The notes under the pieces were generated by a model, which saw only the letters and a list, made by a program, of their open reading frames with translations, was not told the DNA's origin and did not search any database. Positions 1-14,216 of a stretch of DNA of 64,000 bases are shown one piece after another; position 1 is the stretch's first letter; each line of letters begins with the position of its first letter. Position numbers and translations under genes: made by a program. The DNA lies in the NCBI GenBank assembly GCA_038502055.1, contig JAXRKN010000044.1:10685501-10749500 (forward strand), read 5' to 3'. Source of the stretch: Tanytarsus gracilentus (taxonomy: Eukaryota; Arthropoda; Insecta; Diptera; Chironomidae).

Positions 1-3000
1 TTGGACTAAGAATTTCTATTTATGTATTAACGCCCTCATATGCTGCTTCCCTTTGTCACATCTCTTACCTTTTATCTCTTCTCTCTCTCTCACTCTGTAG
101 TGATAGGTGACGTCAAAAATGAAAACACTGCATGGTGTGCACCGTAAGAAGATTATAAAGATTTGCACATAAATTATTGAGGAATATTTGTGTGGATTCT
201 TACTGTTTTTATTTCTGTTTATTTTTAGTTTAAATTAGAAAGTCGTTGAATTAAATTTTATTTGAATTTAGATTGGACATTGGAATCCAAAATAATTAAT
301 TTTTATTTTCTCTAATTATAAGCAGACATTCAACAATTAACTTCTCACAACATGCAAATTGCAATTTTAGGTGTCGCTCCCACAATATAATAAGCATCAC
401 ATTCCATCCAATTACTTCTGCACTTCTTTTATTCATTTTTGAATTACAATTTTCATAAAAATATCTTTTTACGATCATAATCAATGTCTTTAATGTCCCA
501 GCAGCACTTTCAAGTTCAATAAAAAAAAGAGTCTCTCGAACGATAATCAAGCAACAGCCAGCAAAAGCGAGAGAGACACATTTGAAAGTCATCAAAATGT
601 GCTGTAAAGATCCTTATCTCGTCTCGAAAGAAATTCTATGGGTTGGAATGCGAAATGAGAGTCTATACAGGTGTTAATGAGGCACTCACCGATTGAGATA
701 TTTATAGTCGGTCGCTGACGAAATCCTAAATGTCAGGAAATAATTAATTTGTGATCGTATATATCTCCATATTTTCGATAAAAAAAGCCACCGTGGACAC
801 TTACGTCATATCTCGCGAGATATTAACATTAATTTCACTCGCCACATACATACCATACCATCGGCCTGGTGAGGTTGTTGGTAATTTGATATCTCGCTCT
901 CGACATTCTTTTGTTGAGTTGAGCAAAAAATTATTTCGCTAAAAATGAAAATTGCAAACAGTTATGATAAGCGATGTGTGTAAGTGAAATCGATACAAAA
1001 TTGTAAAAGTTTTTGAGGAAGAAAATACTGATACAAATAATTTTTTCATAAATTACTTTTATAGGAATTCGAACCAATTAACCAAAAACTTCACTCAAAT
1101 TTTTAAATATATTTTAAAATTATTACCAACAAATTAATTATTTAATGTCACAAAAGTCTTTTAAATCATATGAGAAGCATTCAACACTCAATTTTTCTTC
1201 AACTCTTTAGCTTTCAAGATAAATAAAGAAGAAGAAACGAGGCATTATAAAAGGGAGATTATTATAAATTTATATTGTCAAATAATAATTCGACACTATT
1301 CATTTTGGTTATTAAATGGAATTTTGTGTGTTGTTAACAAGGAATTTTTTTCTCTCTCTTTCTTCGAGCTTTATTGAAATTGACCATAAAGCGAAGTTGT
1401 TTGTTCTTCTTTTATTTCCCCATTCTCATCTCGCGGTGTATAATGTAACGATAATCTAGAATCATTTGATGATACATTGTTGTCGTATTAAGAGAAATGT
1501 CATCAAACAATTTATTCATTTGAATGAAGAATTTCTTTTATGATCAAGAAATAATCTAAAATTTAGCACGTGCTATTAAGTGAAAAATTCTTAAATAATT
1601 TAAAAAAATAGCCGCGCTTAAGTTAATCACTTTAATCGCTTCTTTTTCTATACCCCTTGTTCGTGTTGATTATAATAGAAACGTTAATGATTGCTACATG
1701 TATATTTTGGCAGTGCAAAATTGATTCTTAACGGCTTCTATAATTGATTAAAGGCGAAGAACTTAACGGGAAGAAATTTCGTTAGTTTTGGAAATTTGAT
1801 CTTGAAACTACTAAATTAAGAGAGAGAGTGTGATCTGCATACTAATAAACACGAGTGGACCATCTCACTCTCGGTGGTCCTAATAAACCTCCTCGAAATA
1901 AAACGCTAGAAAATTCCTTTCTCTCTCTTCGAATGTAGCCGTCAATATGTTATTTTATTATATACACATTCTCATGTGTCAAATTGATAGAGTCAAATTG
2001 ATTTTTTGTCGCGCGGTTGACAAAATAAAAATAAAATATTTTGATTAAATTGTTAAAAGTCCGAAAATGAGAGTGTGTATACGCTTTTCTTCTTCGAGAT
2101 ACGATCTTAAGCCTTTATTTCTTCTCTCTTTTAAACACTTTTTTTATTTTGGAACATCTTCTAACATCGCATCATCGTGATCATCACAATCGCTTGTCTT
2201 CTTTTCGCTTCAAAAAAGGAATGGTCAATAAAACCGAATTATGCTCTCTAACTCTCTCGTGGGAAATGGAAATCATCTTAATGGAATTGTTTAAGTGTGA
2301 AAAATTAATTTAATTATGGACATAGCGCGGAGAGAGATTTTATGTTGTTATGTCTTCAAGTCATCGTTGTTGTTGTCATTTGTTGTGTCGCTGTAATTCT
2401 GTATTGACAGCTATGTTAATCAGTCACACACTTCGATGTGGGTCCTTCTTATGCGGAGAGAAGAGTGATGAGGTGAGAATTAATCCAAATTAATTTTTAT
2501 AAAATGTTTTTTTGATTAGGTTCTTAACATATAAATTAATTAAATATTTAACGTATTTAAAAAATTCAAATTCCTTATTGTTCAATTTATGTTTCATTTT
2601 CCATAAAATTCCGATAATTTTCTAATATTTAACAAATTTTCTCATTCTTTGAATAAAATCGCCTCCATTTTATACTCATTCAAGGAAACGACGTTGATAA
2701 CAAATTGTTTGTTCATCCTCCAAAGGACTTTTTCTTATAATGTTATGCCGAAGCGAAATTCACATCTAATTTCATGAGTAAATATAAATCTTTCTCTCCG
2801 ACATTAGTATGAAAATGTATCAGATGAATGATAATGTCGCTCTCCTTTTTTTGTGGACCGAAAAGAGTGTACAAACATTTTATATGTATTTAAGGTGAAT
2901 GTAAAGGCTTGAGTTAAAAAAGAAGAAAGGAATAAAAAAAAGGGAAATTAAACATTCTTTCACAAACCTTCTCGGTGCAATATAATATCAACTTAATCTA

Positions 3001-6000
3001 AAAAGTTTAACATGTTTTTCGTTTTGTACTGTCGACGACTCTCTTTTATTTTGCGAAATGCGCTTCGCTGAGAGTTTTATTTATTTGTGCGCTGGACATA
3101 ATCAAAAGCGATCATCATAATATGCAACATCGAGAGCGTTCAGGATATTTTGCAGCGAGAGTTTTTTGTCGACGTCGCTAAAGAAATTGATGTGGGCGCA
3201 TTATTGAATGCAGCAATAATTTTTCATCTTATATTGGAGGATCATTTGAAAATTACGTACACTAAAAATTAAAAATAAATTCAAACAAAAAAATTCAAGG
3301 TTCAAATCCTAAAATTTAAAAATAAATTGCTAATGTTTGCTTAAATTTTTTAATTAATCAGTGACATTTTTTTGAAATCACTCCTTAAAAAAGATTTTGC
3401 AAACATTTATTTTTTGTTCTTCTCTCGAAGCGCCAGTTTGTCATCATCACACGGATCTAGCGGAAGTCAATAATCACGACTACAATCGTCTCGGCTCATT
3501 TTTAAATGGAAAAATTGCATGTCAACCTCTATTTGTTCCGATTGACGTCGATAATGATGCTTAAGTTGAAAAATTAGTTGACTCTCATAAGAGATTGGTT
3601 TATGTCAACTTTTTAGAGGTGTCAAATATTTACAATTGTTTAGCATCAACCGAAAAAAATGAGAGAAGAGAAAAGAGTCATCGTGTGTGTTTTATGATGC
3701 CTTCTTCCTGTTTGTCGTCTGTCCACCGACCATCAATCCCCTCCGAAAGTCATTATCTCTCTTCCAGAACTGTTAGAACAACAAATAAAATCCGAAATTT
3801 TAATGTCCAACACCGAACATGAATTTGAATTTTAAATTTTCTCCTATGGTCAACTCGAAATGACCTAAAGTGACGCACTTGAATGGATTTTATGTTAAAT
3901 CAAAATAAATAAATTAAGTCAGCCGAGAGAGAGAGAGAAAAAAGGAGGAAAAGGTGTGGATAGGAAGTTGTTGAAATTGGATGTTTCTTTGTCTTTCTTT
4001 TATTTGTCTCTCTGTCAATCTCATCAATTCTGTATGCTGTGACAGTATCGATTGGCCATTGTTTGTTGACGCTAAAGATTATTTTTTCCTTTATCTCTTC
4101 ATTTATTATTTTAAAGCTATGTGTTGGGTAAATTAAAGATTTTAGAAATTTGCAGCTATTCAATCCATGCGTTTAAGTCTTTTGATTTTATCTCAGCAAC
4201 GAATTCGCGCATCATCATTTTTCTCTATAAATTATTGCAAAATTTCAAAGACAATCATCGAACATAAAGTGACTCATTTGGCACAAAGCGAAAAAAGAGA
4301 AGTTTATGAGGCAACTGTTGATGACCTTAGGGTACGTTTGCAAAATTGGTGACGTTGAATAAAACTGTAAAAATGAGGGATTTAAATTTAATCTCAGATT
4401 AATTTTTTTTAATCCTCAGTGTAATTTTAATCAAATAGTTAATTAAAAATCCTTTCGTTACATTCCTTGCACAAACTTCCTTACTTATTTATTCTTTATT
4501 TATATTCATCGCATCACAACAGTTGTGATTAATTAGCAGCAATAAATTCATTCCTCTGTGATGCGCAAGCTCACACACGCATACGAAATCCAAACGACGA
4601 TGAAGCGAATTGCATAATTAATTATTCAAAACAAGAAGAAGGAAAATGACAATAATAAGCAATAAAGCCATAATATATTATTGATATACATTTTTTTACT
4701 TCTCTCATCTTCTTCAAAGCCTTAAATCTCTTGATGGATTATTAAAATTACTCGATGTGAGGTCGCTCGTTCGCCAGTGCGCGCGCTGATCATCACATGG
4801 GAATTTAAATTAATTTTTTCATCGCAATTGATTTTAATCAACTCCTAAATTGTTGTAATATTATGTTTTTTCTCCACAGATGTTCACAATGCAGCCGCAT
4901 GATTAGTTCAAATCGTGAGAAGATTTAGTTAAAATATTTACATTCATTGCGAGATTTATCTTGTCGATGATTTAATGATTTTTTCATCATAAATTTTCCA
5001 CCTTCTGATTGAATGCGCATTGAGGTTTATGATAAAAGGTTTTATTGTTGAAATTCAATTGAAAACATAAATTTAGAAAATAAAATTTTGCCACTTCGAG
5101 AATTTAGCTTGGCGGTGTTAAATGTCATCGTCATCAATCAGTTCTCATGCGATCGATGATGCAAAAAAAGTGAAGAATGAATTTTTTAGTGCAAAAATTT
5201 TCTTAATTAAAATTAGTGATGATATAAAGAAGAAGACAAAGTCACTGCAGACCACCATACTTGCATTTTTCGCACAATATTGTGCCCTGTGACTACACAC
5301 ATAAGTGCCTCGGTGCAATAAAAATGAAACTTAAATATATTCGCGAGAGAGAGAGCACAATTGCAATATTACCAGCTCGACTCGGACAGTTTTCATATTC
5401 ATAAAAGAAGAGCGAATGAAATCCACAAGAGGAAATAAATCATTTCTTCAATATCATTTCGCATTCATACATTTCTTTTTCCCTTATCGCACACGAGCGA
5501 CTGAGAAAATTGCGTATGGAACATCAACGACGTACAGAGAAGTTGCAACAGTCACCGACTGAAAAACCGTGACTTTAATTGAACGTAAATCAATTTAAAC
5601 CTGTTTTTTGTGAGCACAACAAAAATTGAACATCATTTATGATATGTAATGATTTTATTTTCATAATGTAATGTCGATAATGGGCTGTTTTGCTCTCTCT
5701 CTCTCTCACCCATATTGTTGTTGGCGGAATGATTCACGATTCATCGAGACCGTCGCTATTTGCTCTTTAGATGTTTTATTGGCTGATATCGAATGGCAAG
5801 AATCACTAAAAATATTTGTGAAGTTGAATTCAAAATGAAAATAAAAAGAGGTTCCTAAGAGAATCCTAAATTTAAAAAAAATGAAATAATGTTTAATAAT
5901 GAATTTATTTTTATATTTTTAATTTTTTTTAAAATTTGACTTAAAAAAATATCAAAAACAATTTTCAAAAACTTTCAGTTCAATTTTTTGACATCTCTAT

Positions 6001-9000
6001 TGAACTTTTCTAAAATTTTCTCTCATTTCACCGCATTATAATTATTTTGCTTTAAAATTCAATCACCATGTTTGCGATTTTTATAACCGATCATTATTGT
6101 TGAGTGTGTACCGAATGATGATTTCATAACGTCAATTTACACATTAAAAACCGCACATATGTTTGATATTGTTTGTGGATATGGGGATGGGTCTTGTCAA
6201 TAATAAAATCGAGACTAATAAATTCATTTAAACTTTTATTTTTACGAGTGAAGAATGCCTGCAGTCTGAGAATTTCTCGTGAGTGCCAGGGGCGTTTACA
6301 GTGATACAGTTTTCTTTTTAAATTCATCATTCAATCCTTATAATTAAGTGAGGCTTCACTCTCTCTCGCTCCGAGTTTTGATGATATAATTGCAGGGTAA
6401 ACTTTAAAATGCGGTTAAATATTTTGAACCCTAACGTTTTTGTTATGATGTAACAACATTGATGATGATTAAGAATAATTTTCAAAGAGGTTAAATGATC
6501 TCGACAGCATGAAGTTTTTGGCTTTCATGCGACACTCTAAAAAGTTTAAAAGATTTTTTTACAAAATTTCAGAGTTTTTAAGCACTTCGGATTTTAAAAA
6601 TTAATTAAATTTTTTAATTTTTGTACTCAATATGCTAACGCTCACATAATCGACTGTATCACGATTAATTTCACATGAAAGACAAACTTCCGATTCAAAT
6701 AAATTTTATTCGAATGCAAAAGATCTCTCGGGTTGAAGGGAGGAATAAATTCTCATATTATCTCGTCTTTCTGAATTGTTCAAATTGCCCCGCGAGCACT
6801 CGATTGAACACCTACGCATTAACATTGCTGCAATTTGTTTTATGCTCACAGATCTCTTTCTCTCTTATTAGCAAAGATTTTAACGAAAATTAGTTGCAAA
6901 ATATCAAAAAATTAAAAATGAATATTTCAAATGTTGAAAAATACGTTAAAATTTTCGAAAAATTGCGCTTAAATCCACCACCCTCAAAAACAGTGCCATT
7001 ATCACCTTCCGTCAATTATTCGTTGTCTTGAAGCCTCTTTAATCGATGCTCTGTGTGTATTTTGCTGGAATTTATGATTAAAACAACACTATTCAACATT
7101 GCGGTTAAGATCGATGTAAATTTCTCATCGTAAATTCCCGCTCCTTTTACATATATACGACACAATAACCATCAATTTTCAGGTCTCACTCGCGACGACT
7201 ACGACGATGCGCATAAGAGAGATGCTGAAGATCGATCTATGGAACACTTTGTAAGAACATGAAAAACCCGTGTAGAGTCATCATTCTCTATCAACATAAA
7301 TGAAGTTGTCTCAAAAGTGGGTGTTGACTGCAAATAATTCCCTCGCCGCTTGAGAGTGCTCTTTTCCGCAAATAAAAACAAATTCGAAACCGAAAAAAAG
7401 AATGTGCATAAATTAGCAACTTGCAAATCCGCCTTAAGCCGCATGTTGTTATGCATCTCGCTTATGATCAGTGCAACAACATATCTCTCCTCTTGTTTTA
7501 AACTGTTAATTTCGTTGTTTTAAAGTCGTAAAAATTATGAGAAGGAGAAAAATATGTTGTAAAAATAATAAAAAGAGTGAGTGCCTTGTGTGCGCGGTAA
7601 ACGGTCAAAAGATAGAGAGAGAGATGAATAAACATTATACGATTTATTTGCTCTTTCAAAAGAGGCCTATTAGTGCCTTAATTATTGAGTGAGTGGTTGG
7701 CTTGAGTGATTGCCAAAGGATCGTTGGTGATATATTTGGTTTTAGGAGTAAATGTATAAAGTTGAAAAGCAATTTTAAAAGGGGAAAAATTGTCAACTTT
7801 TACCTTTTAACATGACAATTAAGGATATTTAACTGATTGAATATTTTAAAATTATTAATTGAATTTTTTCAACCCGAATTCTAAATTAAATTTTTATGTT
7901 TTCACCATTTTTATAAAATTTAATAAGTTCACATTCGAATTTTTCCATTTCACTCAATTTTATCTTCTCCGCAAAAACCGCGTCTCGGCAATTAAAATCA
8001 CGAACCCTTTTCTTCATCTCCTTCAGCATAATTTTTCAATTGAGCATAAACATTTTAAAAGAGAGAGAAAAATTTCGTTCTTTATTCCGTCGGTGATTTA
8101 GAATCAATTTAAATTTTTAATATAAAATTCTGATTTTTTAAAATTTAGAATATGTTTATCCTTTAATTATAAATAAAATAATATGTTTTGACATTTTTTA
8201 AATTGTAACATAAAAAAATCAACTCTCATTTTTATGACCTTAAATTCCTTCAAAAAAAATCTCTCAACATTCCAAAATCCTAATTATCGTCATTGCCCTC
8301 TCTCGGTATTTTTTTGCCTCTTTTTGCACTCTTCACTGAACCATGAAAGCCATAAGCAGCATAAGAGCCAGGAAAACATTCTAAAAGAGATCAATTGATG
8401 TCGATCGACAACAACAACAACAATTATTATTGCTGCTTAAAGAGAAAATTGATCGCTTTAGAAAAAAAGTTCACACACAAAAGAGGCTTGAAGTGCATGA
8501 GGCATGAAATTATCCATCTGGGGATTATAAAGTGTGTGAGATCTCTTTAAGAATGTAAAATTAGGATAAATACATGGCATCAATTGTGTCATTAAGGAAA
8601 ATATTTGGAATGAGAGATGAGATGCTAAACAATGGACGATGGTGTGATTTGATGGATCGATGGACACTTTGTGATATTTTTTAAAGACCATTGACGTGTG
8701 TGATCTCCTTCTTAAGTAGACACGTGTTTGACGTGATCAATCATGCACGAAACCACGTGATCAGGACCACCTTTTTGCGCACAAAATGTTATTGACATAA
8801 AATTTCAATTAACAGAAAAAAAAAGATCTTCCATCTGTGTGCTCATGTTACCACAAGTAATCCTCTCGAATGTTATCGGTGCGCCTCTTAAGACATTCTA
8901 CATTTTATCGAACGACAACTGCTGAAGAGTTATAGAGAATCGTCTTTTTAGCCATCGCCTTTTAAATAAGCGTGAAGCGAGCGAGAGAACTGAAAACAAA

Positions 9001-10953
9001 TTAGCGGAAAAAATATGTGTAAAAGTTAGAATTGACTACCAAAAAAAACATTTCATTAGCAATAACAGCATTAAAATTGTTTAAATTATAGGATTCGAAC
9101 CAACTTTTTTTAGAATTTTAATTTTAATATATTATTTTCTTCATTCGCCTTTGATGATAAAACCCTAATTTCATCGATACCGAGAGAGAGAAATAAATTT
9201 CGCATAAATTTAAAGCTCCAAATTTTCTCTCTTCAATTTCCCTCTCTCTCACTCAATTTCGATCTAAAGCCATTTGAAGAGAACTTTGGTAATTTGATAT
9301 TTCTTTTTCGTGTTTGTATATGATGAAAATGATATTTACTTGATGAAATGATATATAATAATTTTATATTAAAAGTAAATTGAACAAGGCATGTTTGCAG
9401 TTTTGAATTCATTCCTTAAAGTGTTGTTTGAAAAAATTCACTTTCATACTTCAGTGAGCATGTTGTTGCACATAGAGGAGTAATTAAATACTTTAATTAC
9501 CTGACCGACACAGACTGGCTCGATAATCTGGCTAGATTGGCACCTTGAGATATTTCGATAAATGGAAAAGTCTCTTTTAAGCTGAAAGATTAAAGACACT
9601 TTAAGCACTCAGACGACTTACAATATCGTCACATTCAAATCTCTGTCTTTCTCAACTTCACACATTTTTTTCTTCTTTCGGGGTGATGATCATCATCAAT
9701 ATGTGTATCTTCATCTAAAACATTTTCTTTACATTATTCAGTAGTCATTTGTCATTTCCACGGCTCACTCTTCCAATCCTCAGCGTTATATTCGAAGATC
9801 TCGCTGGAGATATCGAGAGAGAAATATTAATTTTTGGTGTGAACGTATCCAAAAATAAGATTTTCAATGTTAAATGGATATATTTTTTACCTCTTCTCGC
9901 GCGACTGTCCGCTGACTCTTGTTTTTTTCAATATTTATTTATGTATGCCCCCATCAGTGATTGATGATCATCGTATTTTTCATTAATTATGAATTTGTAA
10001 ACCAATAAAAATGAAAATGTACGTCTGTGTTTTAAATAAATTTAACTCTTTTTTTTTGCGATTTTTAGCTGGACATAAATTAGCTGATTTTTGATTTATT
10101 TTACTACCATGTTAAGCAAGAAATGCTTCTTGTTAATTGCTAAGCTTATCGTTTTGCTTGAAGATGATTAATTTGTGATGTAAATCTCGAAAAATGTAAT
10201 AATTATTTGTGTTTCGTTTTCCACATGTTTCATTTTAACACAGAACATTTTAACATGTGAAACTTTAGCTGCCATTAAAGAAATTTCAGCATGACTCAAC
10301 TTTTAATATATTTATCGCAACAATTTTAATTTACCCTCAAACAATTGCTAACCTTTCAACTTACCAATGTACTAAAAATGTACATGACCGACTGTGCGCG
10401 AGCGTTTGGTGATTTTGAAGGACAGCTAACAGCTAATAGTTAACAGCACAGCAGTAATAAACTCAACAGTTAATAAGCGATATATTTAAGGTTTCATTAC
10501 AAATGTCTAATCAGATCAAAAGAATGTGTTTTATTTTTTTCTCACTATTCGTAGTGCGCAAGTCTAACAAATTATTACACTTATCGTGATTTAAGGAAAA
10601 AAAAAATATAATAAATGAAAAGGAATGCAGCTCTAACTCATATATTTCTATGCGTGCACTGATCATGATAAAATACATAAACAAAGTTACATGAACATAA
10701 GTCATCACATTTGCACACACACACACACATCATCATCATTATCATGTGATTTAGCCTTACTAAAGGCACTAACTTATTTATTTATTTTTTATTTTAAACT
10801 TCTTCAATCTTATTATTCTCTTGTTATAAAATGTGCCGCCCAGTGATGAATCATATTTAGATTTTGAATGTTTAAGGAAATTTCTCACTGGGATGGCTGG
10901 AAGTCATAATTCTTAATAGATAAACGTGTGTGTTTTCTTTTAACAAGCTATCC
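1..10953. other. intergenic, no supportable gene
   Basis: No reading frame here has a recognisable domain, sustained coding character or a convincing set of splice sites. The frames present are short (under 100 codons) and arise in AT-rich or CTCT/GAGA-rich DNA. The stretch lies 3' of the minus-strand zinc-finger gene. It contains pure CT runs (for example 5693-5707), a CA run near 10716-10729, and copies of a dispersed GGTTCGAATCC-like motif at 1074-1085, 3299-3309 and 9091-9101. Enhancer function for the neighbouring developmental gene is plausible but inferred only from position. Confidence 0.6.
10770..10800 (-). terminator. candidate poly(A) signals of the sob-like gene
   Basis: On the minus strand, about 155-185 bases after the stop codon, several overlapping AATAAA hexamers occur (seen on the plus strand as repeated TTTATT). 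Which one is used cannot be told. In AT-rich DNA this hexamer is common by chance. Confidence 0.4.
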
Positions 10954-12651
10954 TCATTCACCAGCTGCTATTAAATCAATATTAAATTTATTATTATTAT
11001 TATTTGATGAGACTGACGTACTAACTGAAGTCGATGACGTTGCAGATGATCCGATTAACGCTGATGCTAACGATCTCGATGATTTGTTGCTATTATTATT
11101 ATTATTGTTAGTTGTTGCCGTTGTTGATGTACTATTACCGCCTAAATTGTGTGTCAGACTATGCCGTCGAAGGTCGCAATTGCGTCGAAAGACTTTACCG
11201 CAACTGCAGTGGTAGGGTTTGATGTCGGTGTGGGTCAAGAGGTGAGTTTTAAGATTAGAGCGTTGATTGAAGCTGCGATTGCATACAGGACATTTGTGCG
11301 GCGACTCCTCCATGTGAAGAATTTTATGGACGGCTAAAGTACGCGACTGACAGAATCCCTTACCGCATTCAGTGCACTTAAATGGTTTCTCTTTAGAGTG
11401 AATATATCTGTAAATTAAAGTAAAATTGAATACAAAAATGACATGAAATTTGGGGGTTAGGTGAATGTCTCAAATCACGAGGAAAAAAGATCAAATTTTA
11501 AATGCTCATCATGCCTCGCTACAACAATAATCCACAAAAACACAACAATAATGTTCACACGTGTTAAAGTCGATGTTGTTCTTGAGCGCACAGCAACAGC
11601 AATCGAAGCGATTGAGAGAGAAAAGAAAGAATCTTTTTATTTCTTCTTCATGTTCTGCCTTCTGGTCGACAACGGATGATGGTGAATTATTAAATATTAT
11701 ATGCTTAAGCATGAGGGGAGAAGGGCAGATAGAGAGAGAGAAAGAGGAAATATAATGAGGTGGAATTTTAGGATGGACACGGGTACAATATTGAGCGATA
11801 ATTAATGAGAAAATACATTACCTATGATCCCGCAAGTGGTCTTGCCTTCGAAAGGCTTTTCCACATATTTCACAGGAATATGGACGCTCATCGGTGTGTG
11901 TTCGCTCGTGAATGAGCAAGTTGTAGGATTTCGTGAATTGACGATTGCAAAATTTACATATAAATTGCTTTTTTGGTCTCTGTGTGACAGCGGGCGCTGC
12001 TGCATTCGATGACGCAGCACTCGATGTCGATTCTACCTTGTTCTTTAGCATCATCATTTCTGTAGTCTGCTTTGTTAGCAGCTCTTGATTGAGCTTTTGA
12101 CGGAATGATGAGCTCATCAATAAACTTGGCAAGTTGTTATCTAGCGAAAAATCATCCGACGGCAAATTCGCTTCAACCGCCAAGTCATCGTCATTGGCCT
12201 CGCTGCCATGTCCCTCAGTTTCGTCAACGCCATCATCGGCGTTCAGCATCGGCATTTCTTCATCGTCGTCCATACTATCGACCAAGTCACTTGTCTTAAT
12301 TGTTGACAATTCATTGAGCGATGAATTGGCACTGCTGAAATGATGAAGTGATGGCAACGGTCCATTGTTGGACATTCTCAGCACGTCTGATTTGCAGTTT
12401 GAAAGTCGTTGCAAGGTGAAATAGGACTCGAGTGCTTGCAGATTCAAGGCTGTTGCTGCTGGCGAGTTGATGGGCAGCATTGCAGCTTGCTGTAAACTCG
12501 TTACCATCGTACTCTGAAGGGAGAGCACCATAGCCGCAGCTGCCGCAATCTCTTCCGCTCGATTATTTGATTGAGGTTCACAATCATTACTATCACCAGA
12601 CTCCATGGCTGTTGTCGATGTTTGTCTATCACTTGAGCTTATCACAATCAT
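10954..12651 (-). CDS. sob: odd-skipped family five-finger transcription factor, sob (or bowl) ortholog
   Basis: Predicted DNA-binding transcription factor of 427 aa in two exons: 12651-11822 and 11407-10954. The 414-bp intron runs from a GTAATG donor to a TTTACAG acceptor and splits an Arg codon in finger 2. The first ATG follows directly on an in-frame TGA; a second Met lies at residue 16. Five C2H2 fingers occupy about residues 232-363, with the family signatures [18 protein letters not shown] and [15 protein letters not shown]. Five fingers separate it from four-finger Odd and point to Sob or Bowl; linkage to odd favours Sob. The N-terminal half has an Ala run and an acidic stretch (about 127-160). 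The tail is Ser/Thr/Asn-rich with poly-Asn tracts and ends in [10 protein letters not shown], an eh1-like (Groucho-binding) match. Finger 5 is odd: its cysteines are C344-S-C346, one residue apart rather than two. In other insects this family patterns segments, gut and leg joints. The family call is firm; the paralog is less so. Confidence 0.9.
11408..11821 (-). other. intron of the sob-like gene
   Basis: A 414-bp intron bounded by GT at the 11821 side and AG at the 11408 side. Joining the flanking exons restores the family sequence [18 protein letters not shown] across finger 2 and the following linker, which validates both sites. Short open frames on both strands inside the intron lack any domain and are taken as chance. 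Confidence 0.88.
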
Positions 12652-14216
12652 TCACAAAGTTCTAACGTACGTTTTATGATTTAAAATTCCTAAACTAAAG
12701 TTGTTCGAAAAGTTTTTTAATTTTTGAAAAAGTTTTTAACGGTTTTCGGGGTATTTTTAAATTTATGCACATTAATGCACGTTGCACACGTCACTTGAAT
12801 TACTGCACGTCATCGGCTTTTACTCTCACTTTAATGTGCAAAATCAGGTAAATTTTTTTACCTCTGTCAATTCTCCATTTTTAATTTATGCACAAAAAAA
12901 GAGTCACTTTCTCAATTACTTTAAGAGTGCGATTAAGACTGAAGCGAGGCGCGATAAAGCAGCATAAAGACGCATTATTAACAAAGTCTAAGAAACAACT
13001 AAAGAAAAAATACTAAAGAATAAATAAAAATCGTTATACGATGTGCTGAGTGTGCCTTAAACCCAACACCAGCTTAGAAAAATCTCTGTGTGCTCTCATC
13101 GCTCTCTCTCGAGAAATAATTTTGTTTGTATTTCCATTACATTATACACACAATTTCATGCATGCCGTGCCTGTGTTGCCGTGTTATACCTGGGCACTCA
13201 CTACGATTAACACTGGAGCTCTATATGAACGCAGAAAGAAGAAGAAAAGAACATTTGTCGATCGCTCGACGATGCGAGAGAAGAATGAGAGGTTTGGAAA
13301 GGTTGAAAACTCTTACCAACACATGTATTATGGCGAGATGAGCTACAAGACAGCGCACGGGCATCGAGTCATGGCGAAAGAAGAAGGAAAAAATTCTCTC
13401 TCTCTTATAAGACATTAAAATCACAGTTCTTTTATTGATGTACATAAAAAGCCAAAACATAACTCTTCTTTTTTTTCGGGGGGCAATTTTATTCGTCAAC
13501 CATGTCATGCCCGAGATTTCGTTCAATTTTCTTCGGTGTACGATGGAGTCTGAGGAAAGTGATCTTCGTGACACTGACCGAAAAATTTGAAAACTATCCA
13601 TAAAATTTTAAAACACATTAAATTAAACGGAATTTTAAATTTTGAAAATTAATAAAAAATTTAATTTAAAAAAAATTCTCTGCGTGTAAAAAAAATTGCA
13701 GATATTGTGCGAGAAAATTCTTGTTCCACTTCAATGTTCATTTCTCTTATTCTTATTTAAATTTTTTACTTTTATTTTGGTGAAAATACAATTTTAATAA
13801 GCTTTTATCGCATGCTGATTACTCGTGTGTCTTGTCTTGTTTTCGAGCTCTCCTTCTCGATTCATTTTTATTGGCAATTTTCTTGCGAGTTAACATCTGT
13901 GATTTCCCTTCTTGTAGATGCATATAATATAAGTTAAATTATGCTCAACAAGAGCTTTTAATTACTCATATCAGATTGCGCGCAAGCGAAAAAAAACTAC
14001 AACCATATAAATATCTGTTTGTTGTTTTGTGATAATAAACGCAATGATTCTCACTCGCTCGCGCGCTCGTTTGCCAATTTATTGCACAAATAAAATATAT
14101 TAACGACTTATCTGGTGCTGTTGTTGTTATTGGTGGTGTTCAACTATAAACAAACACTGACTAATGATTTCAGTTTTTATTCGCTCGCGTTTTCATGGGA
14201 GAAACTTTGAGTTGTG
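12652..14216. other. 5' flank of the sob-like gene, no other gene
   Basis: This stretch must hold the 5' UTR and promoter of the minus-strand zinc-finger gene. An initiator-like TTCAGTC on the minus strand near 12935-12945 is a possible start site, without a clear TATA box. Frames of about 122 and 126 codons on opposite strands at 13.0-13.6 kb overlap each other and show no domain, so they are not called. Confidence 0.45.

Noticed and set aside
11461..11755. Short frames on both strands within the intron of the sob-like gene
   Set aside because: They lie inside a well-supported intron and show no coding features.
13050..13601. Overlapping 122- and 126-codon frames on opposite strands
   Set aside because: Lies in the 5' flank of the zinc-finger gene; low-complexity residues and no family resemblance.
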